DNA from: Candolleomyces eurysporus
Lineage: Eukaryota; Basidiomycota; Agaricomycetes; Agaricales; Psathyrellaceae
Length of the DNA: 64,000 bases
Reading direction: 5' to 3'
NCBI GenBank assembly: GCA_027579435.1
Contig: JANBPK010000771.1
Span: 62,001 to 126,000 of the forward strand
Below are positions 1 through 11,839 of the stretch, piece by piece. Numbering within the stretch: position 1 is the stretch's first letter; each line of letters begins with the position of its first letter. The notes under the pieces are model-generated. The model saw only the letters and a program-made list of their open reading frames with translations. It searched no databases and had not been told where the DNA came from. A program made the position numbers and the translations under genes.

Positions 1-1559
1 CTACATCCCTAAATCCAGTTTATGGAATCTCTGGTTAATTGAAAGCTACTTATACTACCTTCATAGCCTGCTCTGAGTACCAATGCATACCTACCTTGCT
101 AGTTCATGACCAAGGTTGAAAAATCAGACAGGCCAAGTGCAGTTTCATTGGCACAACAGTGTCAATGCCATTGTATTTGGAGTACCTTGAAGCTACACAC
201 TATGAAACCAATTTCCAGGTTCTTGACCTGGTCTGCTCTGGACATACCCGTCCCAGACCTGATCGCGACGGAGAATTGGAAAATGGCTAATTTGTCAGCC
301 TGGCTGCGTCCAGGGAAACTGACCAGGGATTCTGCGGGCAGGTTTTTTCTCTGGGATCAATCCTGGAGAAGCTCTGGGAATCCCGATATTTTTATCTGTC
401 ATATTGTTCACCATTAGAAATAAGTGTACATCCATTATTAATGTATAGTATGACATTCTCTAAGTTATTCCATGCCCTCTTCTTCAGAAAAGTCATACGT
501 GTGAGTTCCCCACTGCGATCAAAAATGGCCCACTGTCTGTCAGCGGTTGGGCTGTCAACCACCAGCCCATATGTAGCGGCGTTCCCTGGCTTTCCTCTCT
601 TCCCCTTTGCTTTCACTGTCATCCACAACGCTTCACCGTCACTCCCTCCTTCCTCTGTTAATGTGCACTATCCCGCCAGACATTGACAATAATTCCTTCC
701 ACCTGCCGTTCCAAGTTGATGCGTTTTTGAGGACCAACAAAGTGTGGGAGCAGCGCTCGGCGGTTCAATTTGGGAGACGGAAGGGCTCTGAATTAATGGA
801 GTTGGGGCTTACCTTGGGATGGCGGTGTTGGCAATGGTGGTTGGTGGTTGGCGGTGTCCGATATTCAGTCCCCCATTGACTTCCTTTCCAGGTGAGAATC
901 ATCATATTTTGGGACGCAATCTCTATCCCCTTTGACGTGACCACTACTCACTTTTGATTGACAGGAAATCGAGGGTCTTGAAGATGGTATCCCCCCTCCC
1001 ACCTCATAGCGTGTCAAGCAGAAGGTCAGGAAGCCTCTGAGTTGATGACGCACGGCTACCCCCACCCTTTTTCGTAAGGATTCTATACTTTCTTTCCAGT
1101 TTTATATTTCTACATAAACTACCCTATATACCTTCCACAAAGTATTGTACTCTCCCTGTATATGACACCTGGAATGAATACCAGACACTTATTGGCTTAT
1201 AGCAATATTTTTACTGGGTTTACCAGGTGTATGAACCTGGAAATGCATTGGGAATTCCAGGTAAAAATCACTGGTAACTCTGGAAATACGACCTGGAAAG
1301 GCACAGGCAAAATTCTATGGGATTTCCATCGAAAATCCAGGGAAAAAACTGTCCAGGGTTTTGGAAAATTTGACTGAGATTACCCCAAGATTTTCCCTGT
1401 CAGGGCATCCCTGGACACTCCAGGACCAGTCATGGTCTTTCCAGGAAATAACTGTGGGATAGTCAGAGCATTACCCTGGAAAGACCAGGTCTGTCTGCCA
1501 GGGAAAAAACCTGGCTTGGAAGTTCATAGTGACAGTGATAGCCAATGATAGAGGGCCAC
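1..1559. other. Intergenic, degraded repeat DNA
   Basis: I see no credible gene here; open frames are short and without recognisable motifs. Two stretches (about 200-370 and 1195-1525) are packed with CCAGG/CCTGG pentamers, roughly six and thirteen copies by eye, and share phrases such as CACTATGAA followed by CCAGG/CCTGG pairs, so they may be diverged copies of one repeat. CpG is ordinary up to about 1.1 kb and then becomes rare, leading into the CpG-poor tract that continues to 5272. Confidence 0.5.
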
Positions 1560-1779
1560 CATTCTATCCTGGGGCTTAAGAGTACAAGGAGGACGAAGAG
1601 CTTCTCGAGTCATATTGTTGAAGTATTGGATGGATGTCCAATGTTGCACCTCAGCAAGATATACCATTCAGACATAGACATTTATTAGAGCTTAAATCAA
1701 AAAACCCATGCAATTTGGGTGAAGAACAGTTGAGATATTATTGAAAGCACTTGTCACACCCTAAATTGCTGGTTTGATT

Positions 1780-2700
1780 GTTACATACAAAGGTTCCATT
1801 CTCTGAAATTTTCTCTGTTTTCATGCCTGATGGAATGGGAGTGACTGGACCCACAGTTCATAAAGAAGAAGCATGGTGGAGGAAAAGTAACAGTGTGGGG
1901 GATGATCACAGCTAGGGAACCTCAATGCCTCTCTCTATTGTCATCAATTGCAGGATGATTCCTTGGGAACATTTCATGACCTTGGCCTTGACCCACAAGA
2001 CCATTACTTTCAGCAAGACAATGATCTTAAGCACATATCAAGAACATTGTTAGCAACTGTTGCTTTGCACAAGGCCTCCCTGCTACATCTAGATTGGCTT
2101 TCACTTTCCTACATCAATAGCTATCACAGGGTTTTGACCACATATTTCAAGCCCAGATATATTGAAAATACATAGAAAATACACCATATATTTTTAGTGT
2201 ATTTTCAATGTATTTCTGGATTCAAAATATGAGGTGGAAAACCCTGTACGTTTACACATTTTGATACATACCTCTCCCTGTTGAAGGTGTACAAAGAATA
2301 TGACAAAGAAGGGTCATTGGTGGGCAGGGAGAGGGTCATGTGATAAAAATGTGACTTTGTGCAAGGCTTGGCTCTATCCAGATGCAGGGTACAAGTACCC
2401 AAGCTCTTAGAGGCCTTGGAATTCCTACAGCATAGTTGATAAAAATCAGATCAACTTGCTTCTCTGGCCTCCAAGAAGGCACAATATCAGCATCATTGGA
2501 AATCTACAGGATTAATTTGACCATGCATACATGCTTGTGGCCCCCTGCCTCAATCTGAGGAGGAATTATGGGTTGCTTTGTAGAAAAAATTGTACAAGAT
2601 AGAACCTTCCTTTACAGACTACCTTTATCAATGTTTGCCAGAAAGAGGTTGTGGAGTATGTAAAGCAAGGGATGGTAACACAAGATTTCATTCTGGAGAC
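1780..2700 (+). mobile_element. Tc1/mariner-type DDE transposase pseudogene
   Basis: Fragments in shifting plus-strand frames match the usual order of a fungal Tc1/mariner (DDE_3) transposase. Near 1867-1908 there is KHGGGKVTVWGMIT, the block before the catalytic core. At about 1993-2045 comes DPQDHYFQQDNDLKHISR, which carries the second catalytic Asp in the QQDND..KH context. Near 2465 LLLWPPRRHNIS corresponds to the WP-SPDLNPIE region, and near 2595-2690 a segment ending GNTRF corresponds to the usual GG(H/N)T(K/R)(Y/F) C-terminus. Several frameshifts and stops separate these pieces, and about 350 bp of foreign DNA, including a MITE, sits between the second Asp block and the WPP block. The element is therefore dead. 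I did not find its outer terminal inverted repeats. Confidence 0.75.
2127..2246. mobile_element. Nested 120-bp MITE with long terminal inverted repeats
   Basis: The segment begins CAGGGTTTTGACCACATATT and ends with its imperfect reverse complement (AATATGAGGTGGAAAACCCTG). Complementarity continues inward through TCCAGAAATACATTGAAAATACAC, so almost the whole element can fold into one hairpin. TA follows the right end, while the left end is preceded by CA; this would fit a TA target duplication with one changed base. It interrupts the transposase relic around it and has no coding capacity. Confidence 0.75.
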
Positions 2701-3608
2701 TTTCAATGGGTTTTTGCTTTACCATCCACAAATATTTTTGTTGATGCCTTCAACATGAGCACCTTGTTATGGAGTCAGGATACCCTCCTGCTTGCAAATA
2801 TTAATCAAACTGTTCAGGCCAATAAAATTGCAGTGAGGAGGTTGTATTTGAGTTAGGGACAAGGTTATATTGTCTACTAGGAACCACTGCAAGGAACTCA
2901 ACACTGAGGATAGTTCCTGTGTTCCTAACACAGTGGATTTGATTGCTCAGGCTCATCCTACCCTGAACATGCCCAACAACCCCAAAATCTTTCAAGTCTT
3001 TGACAGCTCCCAACTTTAGTCCAATTTTGCTAACAACACTGTTGAGGTGCCTACTCAAGCTTAGATTTGGCCTCCACCCTTTTTTTTGGCGGTGGTACCA
3101 AGGAATACTGTGTCAAGAAAATTCTCAACAAGCACAAGACCAGAAGAAAAACCAAGTAACTTGTTTGCTGTAAAGGTGACAGTGCCAAAGACAATCTGTG
3201 GGTTCCAGAAAAGAACTCAAAGCCCTGGACACACCCATTTGTTGGAAAGAGCAGTCAGGCAGTCAGATTTCACAGCAGATCCAGCTATTCTACAGGACTG
3301 GTGACATTTAGATTATGTTTTTCACTCTGTTGTAGGAGCCAACTGATGCTCTATATGTACAGACCCATACTATGCAGCTCATGTATCACCATATCCTTAT
3401 TCTTTGTCAACTGAGAGATCTATCAACTCACCTCCCTTGCTGTGACCAGTGTTTGCAGTCCCCTGCCATCCATTTGAATACAGATTATCCAATAAATGAG
3501 TACTCAATACCAAAATGGTTCATGAAGAAGAGAGAAAATTTGGATTGATGGTAAATACTACATGTGCAGAAAAACCGTAAGAATAGTATTTGTGATCTGA
3601 ATTTGGGA
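2701..3608. other. Intergenic, CpG-poor, no gene seen
   Basis: Between the transposase relic and the stop codon of the NACHT-WD gene I find no supported gene. Only two CpG dinucleotides were found (near 3090 and 3576). A search for further WD40 repeats on the minus strand, where the missing tail of the neighbouring gene might lie, was negative by eye. Confidence 0.5.
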
Positions 3609-6600
3609 TTAATTATGACCCTTCAACACTTCAGAGGTGTGAAGAATATAGACTCTGCCATTGTTACACCCAATGGATGCAAGTGAAAATGTAGAGTCAA
3701 AAGAGACACAGGAAACAACCCAGCTGGAGGGAATCCAACATATTGGAACCAGTGTTGGTGACAAATTCTGGCTAGTCAATTTGACTCTAACCAATCCAGA
3801 AACAGAGAGGGCATGCTTTGTGAGATTTGCATAGAGTGTTAAAGAGTCTGCAAAAACTATGAAAAAGATGTCATCTTCAAGAGTGGCAAGAAGGGTTCCT
3901 GCTTGGCTGTCCCACAGGCACACTGTGTTGTCATCTGATGCAGATGCTAGCCTTTGCCCATCAGGTGAGAAGGCAACACTCTTCACACAACCAGAGTGGC
4001 CCTGCAAAACTGCAAGCTCTAATGGCCATGTCATATCTCCTTTGTTGGTGTGTACTCCATCATTTTGCTTTTGATACACTTTGTAAAGCATTGTTTGCTT
4101 TGGTGCCAGAGGTATGCAAGACCAATATATATGCAAAGGTGCTCTTTTTATAATGTTAGAGTTCAGCAAAAGGAATCTATGCCCATCTTGAAGCATCTGT
4201 TTCAATGGGGCTGAGCTACTGCTGGTATGACTTGCCTAATCATCATGATATATTTTAGTGAACATTTAATGCTTAAAACCATAGAAATTGGACATACCAC
4301 TTTAGCCAAGGCCTCTTCCAATGCAGTGTGTGCTACATCCAGCTGTTTGATGCAGGCCAATGCTTCCAGCCAATGCATTAGATGCTCCTTTGAAAATGCA
4401 TCCAATGGACCCATGAGATTTGAATCCATTTTTTTTACTTTGCTCAGGTGATTGGCCCAATAGCAGATTGCATATTCCAGTTCTTGTGAAATGTGTTCTG
4501 TACTCAGGCCTTCCTTGAGCAAGTCATCCAGATCTCTGAACTGATCCTCAGAAGGCACAGGCACCTGGCAAATATTAAATTTGAGTTGCCTGTTCATCAC
4601 TTGTAGGCAATACTTGGCCAAGTCCAAATGATGCTCCTCTTCTACAATTTGGAATTCAGAAGGACAAGACAAGCCAGTGATGAAGTCAGAAAAGGATTTG
4701 TGGTGCACTTTGTAAGTGAGAGCAGAGCCTTCACCCAAGGGAGCAAGAATGGAATGCAGGTTTCCTAAAGTGGCTTTGATAGCACCTTCTCCCTGATCCA
4801 ATAGCCTTGCTAAAACCATAACAGACAGTGGAGTTTGGAGAACTAGAATGGCACCAACAATCATTTTAAATGGACCAAGCCAGTTCTCTGCATTTTCAGC
4901 AGGCTTGGCAGAATTAAGCACATAGAGATATAATCCACCTAGTTGAGATAGTGGACTAGGACTATCAGACTGCAAATCTAGAAGACTTGCAAGTTGGCCT
5001 TTAGGATTAAGGTGTTGCTCATCAAGTATAAACTTGATAGCAGTGGATGCATAGATAAACAGTTTCCCAGATAACTTGGCAAGTTTAGCCTTGTCCTCTT
5101 CTGTTGGTTGTCTGCAAGGATCATATGAGTCCCCAAGAGCCTCCTGGATTTTGGGTGGAGACAAGCAGTAGTTTACATATAGACAAATATCCTGCTCCAC
5201 TATCAGGTCTTCTATCTCCTGAAGATGGAAGATATTTGCATTTGGTGTATCCATATACTTGCTTCTCAGTCCTCGCTCTGGACGAGTGGTGAGGAAGATT
5301 TTGATATTTGGCAGCCGAGAGACTGAGGATATGAGAAGGCTCAGAATAGTTGAGGCATCAGGTTCAATGCATTCATCCAGAGCATCAAAGACCAGAACAA
5401 GGGGGGCTGCTCTTTGCTCAAGCAGTGTATACAGTGGCTTGGCCACAAGCAAGTTGAACTGCTGATGGAGAACTTTGTCTAGAGCTTCAGGGTTGCTAGT
5501 AATGGCAGCTGCAATAGCCTTTCCATAGGATGCATGATAGCGAGCCAGCTGGTATGCAATAGTGTGCACAAAGCCCAGTGATTTCTTTCGATCCTCCTGA
5601 TCTCGAGAAAAGAAAAAGGTAGCCCCAAGACAGTTGATGTTGGGGTCTGCAGCGCGTTGTGCCACGGTTATAGCCACTGTAGACTTGCCGATCCCGGCAA
5701 TACCATCAAGAATATATAGTGGAGGGCTATGGCCATCAGCAGTGGCACCACTCATCCAGCGTCCAACATTAGCCAACAGCGTGGAACGGGTGCCCTCAAA
5801 GCATGGCATAATTTTGGCCACAACCTCCTGTGAGTCATAAGCGGCACCAGGGATCCGCTTTAGTGATGCAAGAGTTGAATTCTGCTTGCCTGGTTAGCAA
5901 GTTTCTCAATGAACAGACCGAGAACAAACCTCAATGTGCCCTGCCTGATCCTGCACAGTGGTGAGAATGTCAGCCAAAGCAATGGTTCCTGCAATTTGAT
6001 TTTCGATCTACCAAGAGCGAGTCGCTTCAGCAACGAGCAACGAGCAACGATACAGCAGGCTCATGGAAGCTTACCCAAAAGCAATGCAAAAGTTCGTCGA
6101 GGCTCTTGTTTGCCTTCTCGAGAACCTCAACATCATCCTCTGCCAGCACGTACGCCGTAAATCCTGTTGCCTTATCTTTATTTGCAGCCTCCAAAGTGGT
6201 TGACATCCCCCTGTAGCCAGATCCCAGTTACTTGAATGTTGGACCAAGTATTCAAGGAAAGATACGTACGCCACAAGACGTCCAATGCTATCCCTCAGAT
6301 CTTTGGACAGGAGCTCTGTATCCTTCCCCTTGACAACATTTATGATACTGGAGCCCAAGAGGTCGCAACGTTTCTTCAAAATCTCCACCTCTTGCTTGTT
6401 CGAGTCAACTTTCTATGCAACATTTGAGCGAACGTGCACAAGACCAAAAATGGAAGTTACGCATACCTCGATGACATCCACCACTTTGAGCAACGCCTCA
6501 GCTGGGCCTTTGAACGGCTCCGGAACGAGGGTAGCAGCGATACCCAGCGCAGTCTTCAATGTCCCCATCGCAATGGCCTGGACCTTGGAGGAGCTCCCAG

Positions 6601-6878
6601 CGCCTTGAGGCCTTGTTTCCCCCTCTCCCTCGTTCTTCGGCTTGCCTCGATCGAGCATCGACTTGACACGCTTGTCCACCTTGTGCACACCTCTTTCTAC
6701 CTTAGCCTTCCCTTTGTCATACTTCCCCCCCCGCCCACGCTCTAAATCCCCTGGCTCCGCTGGAGGGTTGACCGCTATCGGTGCCTGGCGTCACAGCACG
6801 AGACGAGATCGGGGTGTTGCGCTCTGGATTGTCGGGAGGGCCATGGTTGTCTCCTCCAGAGTGAGTGAATTCGGCCAT
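3609..6878 (-). CDS. NACHT-WD40 NLR-like protein with truncated WD40 tail
   Basis: Six exons on the minus strand fit GT..AG junctions: 6467-6878, 6266-6412, 6075-6188, 5930-6007, 4298-5881 and 3609-4235, about 986 residues. The N-terminal 270 residues are Ser/Pro-rich and then helical, resembling the helical cell-death-type domain that precedes NACHT in many agaric NLR-like proteins. The NACHT core follows, with Walker A GIAGIGKST, Walker B LVFDALDEC and a TTRPE sensor block. The C-terminus holds one good WD40 repeat (QGHSGCVKSVAFSPDG .. VCLWD) and then degenerate sequence, whereas relatives normally carry many repeats. Exon 1 is out of frame by one base at an 8-C run (6725-6732 on the plus strand); with seven it reads through as exactly 137 codons. 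These STAND ATPases are thought to act in non-self recognition and cell death. Whether this copy is functional is doubtful. Confidence 0.8.
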
Positions 6879-7440
6879 ATCGGTTGGTTGGTGAGTTGTT
6901 TCGAAAAGCTCGGTTAGATCGCAAAGTTTCGACAGTGGATGGTGGTTCAAGCTCAAGTTGCCATGGAGCCATCGCTGATGCTGATTATCGAGCATCCCGT
7001 GACTCTGCGGTTGGGCGTCTAACTCCGGGAGGTCGGCCGATGCTTTGCGGGCCCAGAGCCGATGGACTCTCAAAGTAATCTCGATGGCTGACGAATCACG
7101 GAGTCGAAAGATCCGGTAAGATATTGCTAAACTCGTACTTAACAATCGTTAACCCTCAAAATAACGAGGGCTCTGTAGATTGTAGATAAAGCATGTAGAC
7201 ATATGAGTATCAAATCTCCAGACAGCAAACGAAAATCGAGATTGAATCCACCACCCAAGCCGCGAGACTCTCAAGATACCGAACCTCATCCGAGGAAGTC
7301 AAACGTGACCCTACACAAAAAACAATCAGCTATTACGTCCAACTCGGGCGCAAAGAGCAAAAGAAGAGACGGAGAAATAATAAACACACACCCCTTCCCC
7401 AGTCCTGCCCAGCCAAGCTCAAACTGGGCAAAGAACCCGG
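6879..7440. other. Intergenic, 5' side of the NACHT-WD gene
   Basis: This presumed promoter side contains no recognisable domain. An open frame at 7203-7568 on the plus strand is Ser/Lys-rich and runs into the 3' end of the Hsp70-like relic on the other strand; I do not treat it as a gene. Confidence 0.4.
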
Positions 7441-9575
7441 CCATATTCGAAGTGGCCGCGTTCTACTGGACGGTAGGCAGAGAGGTGAGGCTGACAGTCC
7501 ATTTGCACAATTCGAGAATTTCGTTTTTGTCCGTGTATCGCATGATCTTGTCGGAGTTGCTGACGTAGAGGTTGGTGATGGAGGAAGAGCCTATGAGGCG
7601 GCTTAGGTCAGTGTAAAGTGAGCAGGTTAGGAGAAGTCGACGAACCGGAGGGCGATTTGGGAGAATTTGCTTTGGATCGCAAGCACTTTATCACGTAGCA
7701 CCGTGCGAGGAAGTTCGCCAGCACGCTTACCAGAACTTGGTCGTGAGACGTTGCCTGTAAATGATATCAACATCCGAGGCTGAGATAGGTGACAGAAATG
7801 ACGCACCCCTTCCTAATAATCGTCCCTTTCGACACAAGATATTGCAACCTATTGAGCGCGCACAACTAGTCAATAAGCCACGAGAGCAGAGACATGAAGA
7901 ACACATACCAATTCTCGCAAGTAGCAGCACTAGCATCGGTACTCTTGGTGTATGCAGACTTTTTTTTAGCCAACCTTCCCGTGCCGCAAGTGACTCGACC
8001 TACTCGCAACAATGTAAACCAAAGCCCACAATCGAGAAACAAATTCACACCTTCGTAATATACGCCCTCAGACAGATGGCCGTCGAAACTAACATCCTCT
8101 TCACCAACCCGTACTGCGCAGCACTACGGCAATATCTACGCCAGGCTAGCCGACTCTAGCGAGTCGTTCTTTGAGTAGCTGGAGAACCTATTTCACAGAA
8201 TCGGCAAGCAGCAGAATGGGAAGGATACACGAAACACTACCTACCTGATCTATGAAGAAGCTAAAGAGTTCTCTTCGGAACAAATGGCGCGGTATCGACA
8301 GCTGTCCATTGATCAGTCCAACGGTAGGATCTTGAGGGCCTTTGACGTTGAAGCAAGTGGAATGGCGCACAATAATTGCAATTGCAGAGAAGCTTACCAT
8401 CGTCTTTGACGCCAGAATAATTCGGCTTTTCGGATTTGCTGAACGAGTGTACTGGGAAGACCCATCGGTAAGTAGAAAACAAATACCGAGGCTTCACACT
8501 CGCTGAAGCAAGTCAGCGAAGCGGGGTCAGGGTGCGCAGGATGGTTCGCCAAAAGTATGATTAAGAGCCTCGAGTTAGCAAAGAGAAGCGACTTCCAAAA
8601 CAACGGAGGGGCACCTTGAACGATACTAGCGGGCATTGCAGACGACCAAGTTCTGTGAGGGGTGCGCACAGTAAACCGCACCGGCCTCGGGGTCGTAATG
8701 ATAGCGCTGGCAACGAAACCAGCAGCTCGCATGGCCGGCCGTGCGTGATTTCGCAGCCTTTCAAGACCCAGGCCGCCAGGAACGGTGAGTCAGACCCTGC
8801 CGTGTATAGGTGAATAAGAATCATTAGTCGGTACGCGCAACGCAAGCCGAGTTACCTACTGAGAGCAGTGACGGCCCCGATGTCCCTGGTAATCTGATCC
8901 TTAGTGTACTCCCAGAGGCGGGTTAGGAAATCAATGATGAGGTCTATGGGTCTCTTCCCGGGCTGTTGGTGGCCAAGGATGAGCCGGTAAACATGGGTAT
9001 TCTGGGGGAGAAGACGCGAACGGATTTACTTACCGGAATACCGGGCGACCGAAGCGCATCGACAGCGGACTCATCTCGAAGGGCATGGGGCATTTCGGGG
9101 TGCCAGCCATAGAACGTGATACCTAGCCATTGCAGCCCACATCAGTAACAAACTCCCAACCAAAATGCTCGATATCAAGATCGCTCACCGAAGTCAATCG
9201 ACACTAATATCCTCCCCTCTTGCGCGACCTGCTAAGCGAGGTCCGGAGGAAACGTCGGTAAAGACGCGGTGGACTAATCGATCAGACAGATGTCCCTGAT
9301 GCTATGAACGAACGAGGACCACGGAGGCAGGGGCGAGTGTGATACCAAATAAACCGTAAGCTGAGACTGCATAGCGGTCGCTGGCGACTAAATTTGCTGA
9401 TCTTTGCCTGCATATGCATCTGCCATTCCTGTTGTAAGTTGGGCATTCGTGGATGGGACTGGAGGTGCAGCCGTTGCCGGTTCAGGCTGGAGAGATACTA
9501 CGAGTCGCGATTTATGTAACCAGGAACCGAGTTTTTCGAGAACGGCCAGAAACTCAGTCGACCTATGCATGAAGC
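7440..9575 (-). pseudogene. Hsp70-like (DnaK/actin-fold) ATPase pseudogene, copy A
   Basis: On the minus strand, fragments in different frames follow the order of the fungal Hsp70-like family. First comes an N-terminal helix-like segment (MHRSTEFLAVLEKLG, at 9570). The phosphate-1 region ILVSIDFG follows near 9232, then HPEMPHALRDESA near 9100 and DFLTRLWEYTKDQITRDIG near 8930. After that come RNHARPAMRAAGFVASA, the counterpart of the MRDAAIAAGLV block, and RLQYLVSKGTIIRKG near 7850. MRYTDKNEILELCKWTVSL near 7540 closes the gene. In-frame stops, frameshifts and missing blocks between them rule out a product. Family members are cytosolic ATPases related to Hsp70 without the normal substrate-binding half. 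Identity rests on motif order, not on an alignment. Confidence 0.65.
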
Positions 9576-11833
9576 TTGTCAGTGAATCCCGGCATCGGAT
9601 ATCACCGGATCTTTTCCCACAGCTCGCTCTTAATTTCCTCGGGACCTCGACGTCCCACTCGCACCTCAGGCCTCACCAATGACGCCTTGTCTACTATACG
9701 CCGAAACGAGAGAAATTACTTTGAGAGAACAGTTACAAATGGTAAGTAAGGAACAGGTGGCGAGGAAGGATCAGAGGATAGCATGGAATGGCTGGCCGAA
9801 CTATTAAACGTATGTCCTATGGTTGAACTATACGCAAACTATACAAATTATTATATTGACTCTACTAAAAATCATTTATAAAGGAACTCCTCGAGCACGC
9901 TCTTGTACTTCTCCGGCTCCTCAAAGGGGGCAGTATTACTCGAATTCTATCGGGAGTGTTTTCTTCAGTAACAAGGCCATGACACAAGAGACAACACTGA
10001 CCTCGAACCTGACCCATCTGACATTCGGGATCCTCTGAACGAATGGCTGGACCACGATATCGGCCGCCTGATCGTACCTGCCATTGGTCACCAAGGTAGG
10101 GACCGTGATTTTGGGAAGTTCGGGGATGACTGTCCAATCTTTCAAAGAGCCAGTGATTGTGAAGCCGGAATTGCCGCTCCTGCCAAGAAGGACGGGTAAA
10201 TCTTCATATAGTCCGGGAACATGAAGAGAATGACTGACATGGTCTGGCAAACCGTAGAGTCGCTCGCAAGCGTGGCGAAGCCTTCAAGCAACGACGGAGG
10301 GAAAGGTTCCACCCTGCAGAAGTGCTTGGAGATGAAGTAGTTGACCGCTTCCACATATTCCTTCGTATCCATCTCTCCGGTTTCCTCTCCTTTGATCAAC
10401 ACGTCGCGAATAGCTGGGGGCAACTGGGAGATCCAGGTCCTCTGCGCCTGCATCCAAAGCGCGATGGAAGCGGGGCCCGACCAAAGTACAAGGTGCTTCA
10501 GGCCTTTGGGTTGTCTCACCGCGTGCATGGCAGCCAACATGGCGCCCCAAGAATGGCCAATCAAGTCGTATTCGGTGATTTTCAACTGCGTCAGAACATT
10601 GTCGAGTTCTGCCAGGAATAGCTGCTCCGTCCAGAATGTGGTGTCGCCGATCGTCTTCGGGAAGTGCGTCGACTTCCCGTTGCCGATCTGGTCGTAAACA
10701 ATGAGGGGGCCGGGGCGACCTTCGGTCACCGGGGCCAGGGCTTCCAGGTATCCCGAATTGGCTCCAGGGCCACCGTGAAGAGCGATGAGGGGTCGTACTC
10801 CAGGTTCGAGTTTGCCGATGATCCTGTGCCAGGTCTTCCCACTTTCTCCTGTTGAAGGAATCTTGAAGTCGAGAACACCTTCGCTGACAAGTGCGCCGTC
10901 GGCACCATTGGCCGACGTTACGAGACCGACGATGCAGAGAAGCGCGGTTACAATACGAGGTAGCATTGTCTGGCTGGGTACATCAACATACTCACATTGG
11001 TGACTTTAAAGCACTCTCTGCGCCAATTCATTGTGACATATAGACCTTGTTTGTCGTGGTGTCTCCGTCACTGTCCGCTGATGATCTGTCAATTCAACCC
11101 TTCATTCCTATTCTCAGGCATTCTTCCACATGGTTTTGGCATGGTTCTACGGTAAACATCGATGAATAACTTTATTCGATCCCGACCTCACCATTGCGCT
11201 ACCGTGGTGAGTCCTTTCACAAATCGCCAATGACCACTTCCAGAGCCAACCACAAGTGCGAGTGGTATCACCCGATCGCCGAGTTGAGCTCATCCTGTCG
11301 CAGGTCCGATTAGCTCTCTTTCATTCGAAGTCGGTTCTCGATTAGAGAAGCACCCAGATGCAGCGACCGGAGGTTCGAAAAATTTCCATCTCCAGGTCTT
11401 CTCTTCTACATCCGCTCTTCCCTTCGCTGTTCATGATGCAGGAACCAGTGAGCTCGCTCTTCGATGATGCCTACCCCCTTTGGAAAGCGGCTCATTGAAT
11501 TACGAAGAATAGATTTCACGCGAGGAATCTCATAGCGATCAACTTCCTAATAGCTTGGAACTGTGTTCGCTTTGTTCTGAGCGGAGGTTACCTAAATCAC
11601 TTTCACATCGTGCGAAGCTGTACATGTTCTGCTTATTCTTTTTGATCATCCACCACTGGCATGGGATATTCATAAAGCCTATCTAGTGGGCCGTCTCGAG
11701 AAACCTAGAGATGTTTGGATCTCTGCTCGAGATGCCGTGATGGTGCTCGAATCAAGTGACTATTACAGGCTTCACGTTGACGATGCCTGGTTGAAGCCCT
11801 GGAGGTGGTTGAATTCGGATCCCAGCTGGAAAG
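7441..11833. repeat. Tandem segmental duplication, copy A
   Basis: This unit of about 4.4 kb is repeated directly as copy B at 11834-16752. Matching landmarks are the Hsp70-like 3' end (CGTGTATCG at 7530 and 11873), the hydrolase start codons (10966 and 15859) and the right-hand tail (CTAGAGATGTTYGGATCTCTG near 11704 and 16615). The right edge is where copy A's GGATCCCAGCTGGAAAGG stops and the next Hsp70-like 3' end begins, at about 11833. Copies differ by many substitutions and indels, so the duplication is old. Confidence 0.8.
9872..10966 (-). pseudogene. Secreted alpha/beta hydrolase (proline iminopeptidase-like), broken copy A
   Basis: Exon 1 is 10002-10966 and exon 2 is 9872-9946. The N-terminus is a clear signal peptide (MLPRIVTALLCIVGLVTSA). 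The oxyanion motif HGGPG and the nucleophile elbow GHSWG are intact, as is NGRYDQ with the expected Asp. Compared with copy B it has a one-base deletion near 10211-10222, shifting the frame after the block ending in SVILF. In the last exon the catalytic-His position reads NSSN where copy B has NSSH (CAT to AAT). Loss of both frame and catalytic His means it cannot be an active member of the proline iminopeptidase / L-amino-acid amidase family. Confidence 0.85.
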
Positions 11834-11839
11834 GTTCAC
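10967..11839. other. Intergenic tail of duplication copy A
   Basis: About 870 bp upstream of the copy A hydrolase are conserved in copy B (15860-16752). Part is presumably the hydrolase promoter. Short open frames are present but none has a recognisable domain or a frame conserved between the two copies, so I do not call a gene. Confidence 0.5.

Noticed and set aside
10142..10966. Copy A hydrolase as a shorter but functional 274-residue protein
   Set aside because: The frame ends in unrelated residues before the catalytic Asp and His, so the fold would be incomplete.
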